Below are positions 1 to 6,480 of a stretch of 13,177 nucleotides of DNA, piece after piece; the stretch's first letter is position 1; each line of letters starts with the position of its first letter. A model generated the notes under the pieces. It was not told where the DNA came from, did no database searches, and saw nothing but the letters and a program-made list of their open reading frames with translations. The stretch comes from Thermoplasmatota archaeon (GTDB lineage: Archaea > Thermoplasmatota > E2 > DHVEG-1): positions 1 to 13,177 of the forward strand of contig JAUWOO010000034.1 in NCBI GenBank assembly GCA_030612095.1, read 5' to 3'. Both the position numbers and the translations under genes were made by a program.

Positions 1-129
1 GCAGGACTTTTAGCTGATGCATGGTTTGAAAAAAATACAAAGATATCAAAGTTTAGTGGACAGATTTTTACAGAGGTGGAGCCGAGAGGAAAAATAAAGG
101 AGAAAAATCTAGATGGATCTGGCAATTGA
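1..129 (+). CDS. AMMECR1-family protein, C-terminal end only
   Basis: The reading frame is open from the window edge and ends at TGA 127-129, giving the last 42 residues of a longer protein. The stretch AGLLADAWFEKNTKI followed by KFSGQIFTEVEPRGK resembles the C-terminal part of AMMECR1 (TIGR00296/PF01871) proteins, where a KAGLPPDxW-type motif precedes a YxFxAQIFxE-type strand and an EPxG turn. The family is conserved in archaea and eukaryotes and its biochemical role is not established. The last 17 bases overlap the start of pyrC, so the two are probably co-transcribed and translationally coupled. The call rests on recalled family pattern over a short tail; the rest of the gene lies upstream of the window. 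Confidence 0.6.
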   Translation, partial: AGLLADAWFEKNTKISKFSGQIFTEVEPRGKIKEKNLDGSGN

Positions 130-1396
130 AGGAAAAGCATACATAAATGGATCATTTGAAAAATGTTGCATTGGTATTGATCAAGGCATAATATCGTCCA
201 TTAAAAAAATCTCAAAGGGTGATGAACATTTAGATTTCGGTAATAAGTTGATTCTCCCTGCAGGCATAGATGTCCATGTTCACTTTCGAGATCCTGGCAT
301 GATTCACAAGGAGGATTTTTCTACTGGATCATTGGCTGCCGCATTTGGTGGAATATCCTGTGTATTTGATATGCCTAATACAATTCCGCAGACTACCAAT
401 TTGCAGGTTTTATCTGATAAAATAATTACACTAGGGAAAAAATCTTACGTTGATTTTGGTATTTATTCTTGCATTACAAATAGTAATATCAAAAACACTA
501 GGGAAATTGGGAAAAAATGTAGTGGTTTTAAGATTTACATAGGAAGCAGCACAAATTCTTTACAGCTTGGCACATCCAATTTAAGAGAAGCATTCAAAGA
601 GGTTGATTCTGCAGAGAAACCTGTTTTAATTCATGCTGAGGATAACCAATGCCTTAATAGACATAAGATAAAGGAGAGAAATCTTGTTGATCATCTACAT
701 TCTCGCCCATCTGAATGTGAAGAAAAAGCAATAATGGATATACTTGAGTCATCCAGAAACATTAACTCAAAGATACATATCTGCCATCTATCATCATGTG
801 AAGGATTGGAATTATTAAAAAATAGGGCAGAAAATGTAAGTTGCGGAGTCACACCTCATCATCTACTATTAAGTGTAGAAAAAAATCTAAAACCTCAATC
901 AAGATATAAAGTAAATCCACCTCTTAGAACAAGTTTTGATAGAGAGATATTATTTGAAGGGATGCGAAACGGTTTTATTGACATGCTGGAGTCAGATCAT
1001 GCACCTCATACTTTAGAGGAAAGTGATGTTGATTTTGGCAACGCTCCTTCCGGTCTTCCAGGTGTTGAAACAATGTTTCCTTTGTTTTTATACATGGCCA
1101 AAAAAAGAATGTTATCTTTCCAAAGGTTGATTTCAATTATCTGCGAGAGGCCAGCTGAACTTGTCGGTATGCCTAAGGGCAAGATAGAAGTTGGAAGAGA
1201 TGCAGATATCATTGTAGTGGATCTCAAAAAGGACTGCAAGATCAAGTCTGAGTGTCTCCATTCTAAATGTGGTTGGTCTCCATTTGAGGGTTGGCCAGCA
1301 ATTTTTCCAACACATGTTTTTGTCAGGGGAGAAAAGCTTATAGAAGAACATGAGATGCTGGGAAACCAAGGTTTCGGTAGATTTGTTGGTAAATAG
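113..1396 (+). CDS. pyrC: dihydroorotase (class I type)
   Basis: This enzyme interconverts carbamoyl-aspartate and dihydroorotate, the third step of de novo pyrimidine synthesis, in the cytoplasm. The 427-residue length is normal for class I dihydroorotases of the amidohydrolase superfamily. Visible metal-site residues are the HVH pair (H55, H57) in DVHVHFRDPG, H174 in LIHAED, H225 in ICHLSS and D295 in ESDHAPHT. K140 in GFKIYIG is a possible carboxylated bridging lysine, though in many class I enzymes that position is Asp. R59 and the N/P region around 268-270 fit substrate binding. The ATG at 113 follows AAGGAG (97-102) at good spacing. It overlaps the upstream AMMECR1-like gene by 17 bases and is followed 11 bases later by the exporter gene. 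Allantoinase is the main alternative; the DVHVHFRDPG and SDHAPHT motifs and the archaeal context favour dihydroorotase. Confidence 0.92.
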   Translation: MDLAIEGKAYINGSFEKCCIGIDQGIISSIKKISKGDEHLDFGNKLILPAGIDVHVHFRDPGMIHKEDFSTGSLAAAFGGISCVFDMPNTIPQTTNLQVLSDKIITLGKKSYVDFGIYSCITNSNIKNTREIGKKCSGFKIYIGSSTNSLQLGTSNLREAFKEVDSAEKPVLIHAEDNQCLNRHKIKERNLVDHLHSRPSECEEKAIMDILESSRNINSKIHICHLSSCEGLELLKNRAENVSCGVTPHHLLLSVEKNLKPQSRYKVNPPLRTSFDREILFEGMRNGFIDMLESDHAPHTLEESDVDFGNAPSGLPGVETMFPLFLYMAKKRMLSFQRLISIICERPAELVGMPKGKIEVGRDADIIVVDLKKDCKIKSECLHSKCGWSPFEGWPAIFPTHVFVRGEKLIEEHEMLGNQGFGRFVGK

Positions 1397-1407
1397 GTGA
1401 ATAAAAC

Positions 1408-1890
1408 ATGTTTGATACGTTTCCAGAGTGGTTCCAGATATTTTTCGGATCTATGATCCCTTGGATAGAATCAAGATATGTTATCCCATATGCCCTATGG
1501 GTGTTCAACTGGGAGTTGTGGCAAGTTTTTCCCTTGGCGATACTGGGCAACATGCTGCCAATTCCGTTTGTTCTCTTGTTTTTTAAATTCGTTGAGAAGT
1601 TTTTGAGAAAATTTCGGTTTTGGACAAAAGTCATGGATTGGCTTTTTAAAAGGACTAGAGAACGAGCAGACGGCAAGATAATCAAATACGAATATCTTGG
1701 GTTAATCATGTTTGTTGCTGTGCCATTGCCATTTACAGGTGCCTGGACGGGTTCATTGATTGCATACCTTTTCGATTTGAAATTCTCCAAATCATTACTT
1801 ACGATACTTTTGGGGGTTATCATTTCTGCAACGATAACTGTTCTTCTCTATTCGACAGGGGTGCTTTTTTGTTCTTTCATTAATGGTTAA
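1408..1890 (+). CDS. COG2426 small multidrug export-type membrane protein
   Basis: This is a 160-residue integral membrane protein of the Sm_multidrug_ex family (PF06695/COG2426). The substrate is unknown and the family name is a prediction rather than a demonstrated transport activity. About four hydrophobic segments are visible, at roughly residues 8-30, 38-62, 96-120 and 131-156, with a basic cytoplasmic-looking stretch at 64-93 (RKFRFW, KRTRERADGK). Family hallmarks are the N-terminal E21-R23-IP motif (ESRYVIPYAL), GNMLPIPF at 47-54 and AVPLPFTGAWTGSLIA at 104-119. AGGTGA at 1395-1400 lies 7 bases before the ATG. The gene sits 11 bases after pyrC and 14 bases before the phosphatase gene, inside the same operon. 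The context does not reveal a substrate. Confidence 0.8.
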   Translation: MFDTFPEWFQIFFGSMIPWIESRYVIPYALWVFNWELWQVFPLAILGNMLPIPFVLLFFKFVEKFLRKFRFWTKVMDWLFKRTRERADGKIIKYEYLGLIMFVAVPLPFTGAWTGSLIAYLFDLKFSKSLLTILLGVIISATITVLLYSTGVLFCSFING

Positions 1891-1904
1891 TTTTAGGTGT
1901 GTTT

Positions 1905-2684
1905 ATGGATGAAGAAATAAAACTGTTGGCCAACAAAACCGTCGATAAAATTTATAGAAAAGTTAGAAGAGCATATTCAACCGAGTTCCATAGGTTTGGT
2001 ACCAACATTGGTATAGGTGCTGACGGTACTCCCACAAAGTATGTTGATAAACTTGCTGAGGATGTAGCAATTAAATCCATCAAAAAAGCCGATATGAATG
2101 TAAATCTTCTCAGCGAGGAAGCTGGTTTTTTGGATTTTGGTGGCGAGTATACATTTGTTTTAGATCCTGTTGACGGTACTCGTAATGCATACAGAGGCAT
2201 TCCATTTTATTCTGTTTCTCTGGGTGTTGGTAAATCTAGGCTTAGCGATGTTGAATACGGGATAGTAAAGAATATTCCAACGGGGGAGGTTTTTTTCGCA
2301 GAGAAAGATTATGGTGCCTTTCTTAATAAAAAACGGATCGGTGTTCCAGATGTGCCTGCAAAAGAACCCCTCTCTTCTATAACTCTTGGTAAAAACTTTG
2401 ATGCATTAACACTTTCTTTAGCTAAGAAGGGCGTTGTTCGTTCTCTTGGCTCTGCATCTCTTGAGATGTGTATGGTTGCTATGGGGGCATTGGATTTTTA
2501 TGTTATTGGTAAAGAATATCTTCGTGTGACCGATATTGCCGCTTCTACTCTTATAATGCGGGAGGCAGGTGGTATTGTAACAGATATTCATGGTGAAGAA
2601 CTTGATGTGTCTCTTAGTTTGGATGAAAGAACTAGCGTTATAGCTGCTTGTAGTGATGAATTAGTTCACAAGATCATTTCCTAA
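1905..2684 (+). CDS. suhB: archaeal inositol monophosphatase / fructose-1,6-bisphosphatase family
   Basis: This is a Mg-dependent sugar phosphatase of the inositol monophosphatase superfamily. Archaeal members often hydrolyse both inositol-1-phosphate and fructose-1,6-bisphosphate, feeding inositol lipids and gluconeogenesis. Metal ligands are visible as E71/E72 (LLSEEAGF), D87 and D90 in LDPVDGTRN (86-94), and D210 in RVTDIAAS (208-214). The 259-residue length is typical. An in-frame GTG at 1899 is possible, but AGGTG at 1895-1899 is the likely ribosome binding site and overlaps that GTG, so ATG 1905 is preferred. It is the last gene of the plus-strand operon and is followed by a candidate terminator at 2822-2840. 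NAD kinase fusions and dedicated PAP phosphatases are related alternatives; no extra domain is present. The gene symbol denotes the superfamily, not a tested substrate. Confidence 0.85.
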   Translation: MDEEIKLLANKTVDKIYRKVRRAYSTEFHRFGTNIGIGADGTPTKYVDKLAEDVAIKSIKKADMNVNLLSEEAGFLDFGGEYTFVLDPVDGTRNAYRGIPFYSVSLGVGKSRLSDVEYGIVKNIPTGEVFFAEKDYGAFLNKKRIGVPDVPAKEPLSSITLGKNFDALTLSLAKKGVVRSLGSASLEMCMVAMGALDFYVIGKEYLRVTDIAASTLIMREAGGIVTDIHGEELDVSLSLDERTSVIAACSDELVHKIIS

Positions 2685-2821
2685 TGTTAATTCTTTAATA
2701 TTGTTGAAAATGTTTTAATTGGGAATTAATTTTCTTGTAAAGTCAAGTCAAACAGACAGATCGTTCATTTTTATACAATTTAATATCTTTCCTGTTATGG
2801 ACGCCGATTGAAATTGGATCG

Positions 2822-2840
2822 ATAGAAACTTCTATTTTTC
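2822..2840 (+). terminator. candidate hairpin terminator after the pyrC-suhB operon
   Basis: ATAGAA and TTCTAT form a perfect inverted repeat (2822-2835), followed directly by five T and a C. The stem is AT-only, so stability is low. It lies 138 bases after the phosphatase stop and just beyond the convergent gene's stop at 2849, so it could serve both strands. It resembles the hairpin plus T-tract after ubiX. Confidence 0.35.
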
Positions 2841-2848
2841 TAGAAATA

Positions 2849-3634
2849 CTAACTTTCCAATGGTGGTATAAGCAACCCGATAGCCAATCCTGCCGTACCT
2901 AGTGCTACAATATTAGAGTATATAGTAATCGGAGGTTTACCAGGAATGGGGGGAAAAACACTATCAAAAGCAAACAACATTATTCCTACAAATCCGGCTA
3001 TTATGTGGACCAACAAAGGTAATGTAAATGTCATTTGATAATGCAGGGTACTCTGTAATAAATCAAGACAAAGAACTGCCCCTAGACCAATAGCTCCAGC
3101 AGAAAAAATGTTCCCAGCAATTCTTTTAATTATTGGCAGTCTTCTAAATCCGAAGCCTGCACCAAAGCCAAAACCCCCCATGAATATAGGGGCAAAATGC
3201 GCCACAAATGGCTTCATTTCAGATATATTAAAAGATTGCGAATGGTACTCTTCAAGCTTATCAACATCCAAAATATCTTCCAAGGTAATATTACTTGATA
3301 CAAGTTCGTATTCTTTCAATATCTCAAGTTTTTCCTCAAATATCTCTTTAGGGGTCAGATTCGATATTTCAGTTTGGATAAGCTTGTTCATCATCTCCTC
3401 GTTATCGTCATGGGGTAGTTCTTTCACGATTTCTTCATAATTCCTATTTTTCCGAAAATGACAAACTCTTATTTCTACCATGTCGGATCTCCATGTTTTT
3501 TCTCTAGGAATCAATGTGTTTGTCAGCGTATTTTTGTTATGTGATTCAATTGATTGTGAGCTAGAGATTGGGAATAATGTCAAAATTATCAGCAAAACCA
3601 TTCCAATACTAACTATCCCTATTTTTCTCTTCAT
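2849..3634 (-). CDS. secreted/membrane-anchored protein of unknown function
   Basis: I do not recognise this 261-residue protein. Residues 1-27 (KRK, then a hydrophobic run ending SSSQS) look like a signal peptide or anchor. Residues 50-135 are charged, helical-looking and probably outside the membrane (EEIVKELPHDDNEEMMNKL; EEKLEILKEYELV). A short glycine/phenylalanine-rich patch follows (FMGGFGFGAGFGF, 151-163). The C-terminal third holds about three membrane segments, near 175-195, 203-223 and 240-257. The start is well supported by GAGGGGGT (3645-3638) 3 bases before the ATG and by a TATA-like box at 3687-3679. It is a single-gene unit convergent with the pyrC operon. Function cannot be inferred from sequence or neighbours. 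Confidence 0.75.
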   Translation of the reverse strand: MKRKIGIVSIGMVLLIILTLFPISSSQSIESHNKNTLTNTLIPREKTWRSDMVEIRVCHFRKNRNYEEIVKELPHDDNEEMMNKLIQTEISNLTPKEIFEEKLEILKEYELVSSNITLEDILDVDKLEEYHSQSFNISEMKPFVAHFAPIFMGGFGFGAGFGFRRLPIIKRIAGNIFSAGAIGLGAVLCLDLLQSTLHYQMTFTLPLLVHIIAGFVGIMLFAFDSVFPPIPGKPPITIYSNIVALGTAGLAIGLLIPPLES

Positions 3635-3678
3635 ATTACCCCCTCATCTGAATACATATTATGCTCAAAGTTTTAATT

Positions 3679-3716
3679 TAATATAAATATGTCGTAAAAA
3701 TAAACGTCATTTGACG
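3679..3716 (-). promoter_or_regulatory. promoter of the 2849-3634 gene with an upstream palindrome
   Basis: On the minus strand a TATA-like TTTATATTA (3687-3679) lies about 45-50 bases before the ATG, predicting a start of transcription near 3658 and a leader of about 24 bases carrying the GAGGGGGT site. Just upstream of the box is CGTCATTTGACG (3705-3716), a 5-base perfect inverted repeat with a 2-base centre. It could be an operator or activator site. No regulator is adjacent. Confidence 0.4.
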
Positions 3717-3786
3717 AATTATCTACAGATATTGTTTTTATATTCATTAATAATCTTACCATATATCTCTATTATATTTCAATTTT

Positions 3787-3833
3787 GAGGAGGTGAATAT
3801 GTTGCCATAATACGAAGGTGGCAAATGTTTTAA
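3787..3833 (+). promoter_or_regulatory. two tandem ribosome-binding-site + minigene units
   Basis: GAGGAGGTGA is followed after 2 bases by ATG TTG CCA TAA (3799-3810). Then AAGGTGG is followed after 3 bases by ATG TTT TAA (3825-3833). TTGCCA (3802-3807) and TGGCAA (3819-3824) form a 6-base inverted repeat whose loop carries part of the second binding site. A TATA-like box at 3735-3744 could drive transcription from about 3765. It may be a leader element, a decayed gene start or chance; nothing in the sequence decides between them. Confidence 0.3.
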
Positions 3834-3970
3834 ACTATCAATCTAAAATGAAAAATAACTTCTACTTTATTGCCATTATATCACGCTAGTGACAATTCGA
3901 ATTTTTTTGCTCCTATTTTTACAATTTATCTTTTTCACTCCTCAAAAGAGTAATCTACTGTTCTAGCAAG

Positions 3971-3980
3971 TTTAATATGG
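3971..3980 (+). promoter_or_regulatory. TATA box for GGGP synthase, probably leaderless
   Basis: TTTAATATGG is centred about 27 bases before ATG 4002. With the usual archaeal TATA-to-start distance, transcription would begin at or within a few bases of the ATG. No ribosome binding site is present before that ATG, which agrees with a leaderless transcript. The in-frame TTG at 3981 would lie upstream of the transcription start. Confidence 0.5.
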
Positions 3981-4001
3981 TTGAATTTATTTTCAGTTTT
4001 T

Positions 4002-4739
4002 ATGAATATAGCCAGAAATATCGTCGAAGAGGCCAAGGAGAAAACACTACATTTTTCCTTGTTGGATCCAGATAAACAAAAACCAGAGATTGCAGGTTCA
4101 ATAGCTAAAATTTCAGAAGAATCTGGTAGCAGTGCTATTATGGTTGGAGGTTCTACTCTTATTTCACAGAAACAGGTTGATGAAACAGTTAAAGCAATTA
4201 AAAATAATACTAATCTCCCAGTTATTTTATTTCCATCTGGTGCTCGGTTCCTGAGTAGATATGCCGATGCAATGTTCTTTATGAGCTTACTAAACTCTCG
4301 TAATTTGGATTATGTGATCCGAGAACATATTAAAGGGGCTCCCTTTGTAAAACATTCGGGGTTAGAACCGATCTCTATGGGATATGTAATTGTTGAACCG
4401 GGTATGACTGCTGGCAGGGTTGGCGAGGTTGATTTGATTAAAAGAACCGATATTGATACTGCTGTAGGTTATGCGCTTGCAGCTCAGTATCTTGGAATGA
4501 ATTTTTTCTATTTGGAGGCAGGATCTGGTGCACCAAACCCTGTTTCTAATGATATGATTTCGTCTGTTAAAAAGAATCTTGATATTCCACTTATTGTAGG
4601 CGGGGGTATACGGGACGTAGAAACTGCTCGGGAGAAAGCACATGTCGGAGCAGATATTATCATAACTGGAACAACGCTTGAAAAAGAAAAGAATCTGAAG
4701 CAGGCCTTAACAGATATAATAAATGCTATAGAGGAATAG
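4002..4739 (+). CDS. geranylgeranylglyceryl phosphate synthase
   Basis: This enzyme joins geranylgeranyl diphosphate to sn-glycerol-1-phosphate, the first committed step of archaeal ether-lipid synthesis, and works at the cytoplasmic membrane. The 245-residue TIM barrel carries the family motifs: LLDPDKQ (20-26) at the first strand, IMVGGST (46-52), FPSG (77-80), FFYLEAGSGAP (168-178), VGGGIR (199-204) and GADIIITGT (216-224), which build the phosphate-binding loops. Length and motifs match the PcrB/GGGPS family; in an archaeon this means the GGGP activity. The ATG at 4002 is preferred over an in-frame TTG at 3981 because the TATA box at 3971-3980 places the transcript start near 4000. ubiX follows after 6 bases, so the two form an operon. 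Confidence 0.92.
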   Translation: MNIARNIVEEAKEKTLHFSLLDPDKQKPEIAGSIAKISEESGSSAIMVGGSTLISQKQVDETVKAIKNNTNLPVILFPSGARFLSRYADAMFFMSLLNSRNLDYVIREHIKGAPFVKHSGLEPISMGYVIVEPGMTAGRVGEVDLIKRTDIDTAVGYALAAQYLGMNFFYLEAGSGAPNPVSNDMISSVKKNLDIPLIVGGGIRDVETAREKAHVGADIIITGTTLEKEKNLKQALTDIINAIEE

Positions 4740-4745
4740 AATTTT

Positions 4746-5297
4746 ATGAAGATTTTGTTGAGTATCGGTGGAGCATCTGGAAGCATTTATGGCATAAGAT
4801 TACTTGAGGAATTGATTAAGTCCGATGTTGAAGTGTATTTAGTTGTTTCTGATGGCGCAAAGAATATTTTGGAGCATGAAACAGGTTACACCTATAGTGA
4901 TTTAAAGAAAAAAGCGAATATTTGTTATGAAAATGATGATTTATTTGCAGCACCGGCTAGCGGTTCTTTTCATTTGGATGGAATGATAGTTGCCCCCTGC
5001 AGCGTGAAAACATTATCTGCCATTGCTAACGGATATGGTGATACGCTTACCTCTCGGGCTGCTAGTTGCTGTCTTAAAGAGGGAAGAAAATTGGTTCTTG
5101 TTATACGTGAAACGCCATTGGATTTACCAAGCATCAAAAACATGTTGACAGCGAAACAGAGCGGAGCAGTTGTTTTACCAGCCATGCCAGGATTTTATCA
5201 CAAACCAAAAACGATAGCAGATTTGGTGGATTTTATTGTTGGCAAGATATTTGATCAGTTTAACATAGAGCATTCTCTTTTTAAAAGATGGGATTGA
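4746..5297 (+). CDS. ubiX: flavin prenyltransferase UbiX
   Basis: UbiX attaches a dimethylallyl group to FMN to make prenylated FMN, the cofactor of UbiD-type decarboxylases. The 183-residue flavoprotein shows GGASGSIYG (8-16), the FMN-binding APCSVKTL (83-90), VIRETPLDL (119-127) and PAMPGFYHKP (145-154), all typical of the family. GAGGA at 4731-4735 precedes the ATG by 10 bases. It follows the GGGP synthase gene by 6 bases, and a hairpin terminator begins at its stop codon. Some archaea use a UbiD-like decarboxylase in an alternative mevalonate route, so pairing with an isoprenoid-lipid gene would make sense; that link is inference and no ubiD is present here. The related phosphopantothenoylcysteine decarboxylases are unlikely, given the RETPL motif. 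Confidence 0.92.
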   Translation: MKILLSIGGASGSIYGIRLLEELIKSDVEVYLVVSDGAKNILEHETGYTYSDLKKKANICYENDDLFAAPASGSFHLDGMIVAPCSVKTLSAIANGYGDTLTSRAASCCLKEGRKLVLVIRETPLDLPSIKNMLTAKQSGAVVLPAMPGFYHKPKTIADLVDFIVGKIFDQFNIEHSLFKRWD

Positions 5298-5313
5298 ACT
5301 ACCTGTAGTTTTT
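5297..5313 (+). terminator. hairpin terminator after ubiX
   Basis: AACTAC-CT-GTAGTT (5297-5310) is a perfect 6-base inverted repeat that begins at the last base of the ubiX stop codon. It is followed by further T bases, giving TTTTT at 5309-5313. A 5-base stem with a CCTG loop is the physically reasonable form. It closes the GGGP synthase-ubiX operon. Confidence 0.5.
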
Positions 5314-5768
5314 CAACGTTCAAGTTTCTATCTGGTATATATTCTTTAGAATAGTGTCTTTTCAGTAAATTATCTACAAAAAATAAATTTCCAGCATTTA
5401 TACAAAAATCTTTTAGTGAAATCTATCTCTTTATTTAATCCTGTCATTTTGATTATCCCTAATCGGATTTGTTTTTTCTGATTATTAAGGACTTGTTGCA
5501 CAACTCTTGTCTGTATTCTTTAAGATCCTCGCAAGATCATATTACTTTGTTTTAATATCGGGCAAATCTGCGAAGTAATCCTTCTACTATCTAAACAACT
5601 ATAGGCATGACGTACAGCATAAAAAAATCTAAAACAGGTAGAGTATGATCATTTACCGTATTTGCTTCCACTGATCTTTCCCACTTTTATAACCAATTGA
5701 TATTGAACAACTAAGGTTGAGAAAAGTATTATGAAACTAGCAATAAAAAAAGAAAAGGTGGATTTCCC
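5298..5768. other. 471-base gap with no credible gene; possible mobile-element remnant
   Basis: Neither strand holds a convincing gene or tRNA here. At the left is the ubiX terminator. GATTATCCCTAATC (5451-5464) is a 5-base inverted repeat followed shortly by a T-tract. GGACTTGTTGCACAAC (5490-5505) resembles termini of IS5-type elements, but no partner repeat or transposase is seen. A TATA-like TTTTATAA near 5686-5693 precedes AAGGTTGAG and a 30-codon frame (5731-5823). That frame runs antisense into the next gene and looks fortuitous. The right end holds the terminator of the minus-strand gene. Confidence 0.5.
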
Positions 5769-5776
5769 CTACCACC
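5744..5776 (-). terminator. terminator of the Trp-rich protein gene
   Basis: On the minus strand GGTGG (5776-5772) pairs with CCACC (5761-5757) across a 10-base loop that contains the stop codon TAG. It is followed by TTTTCTTTTTTTATT. The stem plus a long T-tract directly after the coding end is a good intrinsic-type terminator. Confidence 0.55.
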
Positions 5777-6290
5777 ATTTATCCTTCCAACTCTGGTTCC
5801 ACCATGATTTAATTGGCACATGAGTCAACGTTTGCCAGTTTTCCGTTTTTACTTCTAGCAAATGATTCCAAACATCATCCCAGTTTTCCCCTTCTACCCA
5901 GGCCATGTAATCCCAGTCTCCAGGTATACTTGCTCCACTTGTCATCCAGTTCCATCTTCTTATTTTATCCGGGGCTTCATCTAATCTATTTTCTTTGATC
6001 AACAGCCACGTTCCGGCAGGCTTTTCCCACCACCAATTGTCGTTTTTATGTCCATTATATACCATGTGCGAACTGGTGTTTTCTACTTCGTCCCAGTTTT
6101 TTATTTCGGCTACACATCGGTGGACTGTATCCCAATCTTGCGCATCGAACCATGCGATGACGTCATATTCTCCAGTTACAATCCAAGTACCAATCATGCT
6201 TTCCCAATTTTGGAACCGTTGCCAGACATCATGGGCTTTCCCTTCTCTTGTCTTGATAAAAACATATGCTGATCGATTTTTCCAATCCAT
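5769..6290 (-). CDS. tryptophan-rich tandem RAM-like (Lrp/AsnC effector-type) protein
   Basis: The protein has 173 residues, of which 23 are tryptophan (about 13 percent), which is extraordinary. It reads as two copies of a ferredoxin-like RAM domain, the ligand-binding half of Lrp/AsnC regulators. Copy 1 (about 8-80) has AYVFIKTREGKAHDVW, then VTGEYDVIAWFDAQDWDTV. Copy 2 (about 93-163) has TWLLIKE, then IPGDWDYMAWVEGENWDDVW. Each copy ends near a Trp cluster (NWWWEK 85-90; SWWNQSWKDKWW at the C-terminus). There is no helix-turn-helix, so it would be a stand-alone effector-type domain; ligand and partner are unknown. ATG 6290 is chosen because AGGTGA (6304-6299) lies 8 bases upstream and the TATA box at 6335-6326 puts the transcript start near 6305. 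An in-frame TTG at 6314 would lie outside the message. The RAM assignment is by pattern, not a search. Confidence 0.72.
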   Translation of the reverse strand: MDWKNRSAYVFIKTREGKAHDVWQRFQNWESMIGTWIVTGEYDVIAWFDAQDWDTVHRCVAEIKNWDEVENTSSHMVYNGHKNDNWWWEKPAGTWLLIKENRLDEAPDKIRRWNWMTSGASIPGDWDYMAWVEGENWDDVWNHLLEVKTENWQTLTHVPIKSWWNQSWKDKWW

Positions 6291-6325
6291 TTTTCCCATC
6301 ACCTGCAATTCCAAAACATCTAATG

Positions 6326-6335
6326 CTATAAAAAA
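6326..6335 (-). promoter_or_regulatory. TATA box of the Trp-rich protein gene
   Basis: TTTTTTATAG on the minus strand is centred about 40 bases before ATG 6290, predicting a leader of about 15 bases that just holds the AGGTGA site. It is nearly identical to the box before the zinc-ribbon gene (6669-6661). Confidence 0.5.
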
Positions 6336-6480
6336 CTTGCTTAGCCTTAGTGTTTTATTTCAGGTGGTTTCTCGGTTAAAAGATGGTGTATTGATCTTGT
6401 TACTCCTCTTGAAGGAAGATAAACTAGATAGAAAAGTTGAGCAAACTCTTTAAAATACCCGCCCCAACCATCAAGAGATA

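Larger units (their letters stand above)
3635..4001. other. 367-base intergenic region: divergent promoters and minigenes
   Basis: This region separates the minus-strand membrane protein gene from the plus-strand GGGP synthase gene. It holds the minus-strand promoter (3679-3716), a plus-strand TATA-like TTTTTATATT (3735-3744), a strong ribosome binding site GAGGAGGTGA (3787-3796) with ATG 3799 and stop 3808, a second site AAGGTGG (3815-3821) with ATG 3825 and stop 3831, and the GGGP synthase promoter (3971-3980). No tRNA or longer reading frame was found. Confidence 0.6.

Noticed and set aside
1338..1823. 161-codon minus-strand frame
   Set aside because: It is antisense to the COG2426 membrane protein gene, which has clear family motifs.
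3981..4001. TTG start adding 7 residues to GGGP synthase
   Set aside because: It has no ribosome site and the TATA box at 3971-3980 puts the transcript start near 4000.
5731..5823. 30-codon plus-strand frame with TATA-like box and weak ribosome site
   Set aside because: Two thirds of it runs antisense through the terminator and end of the Trp-rich gene, and its composition is explained by that overlap.
6291..6314. TTG start of the Trp-rich protein at 6314
   Set aside because: The TATA box at 6335-6326 predicts a transcript starting near 6305, downstream of this codon, and AGGTGA points to ATG 6290.
5995..6453. 152-codon plus-strand frame opposite the Trp-rich gene
   Set aside because: It is the antisense shadow of the Trp-rich coding region; the tail beyond 6314 (VVSRLKDGVLILLLLLKEDK) looks mildly protein-like but is too short to call a gene remnant.
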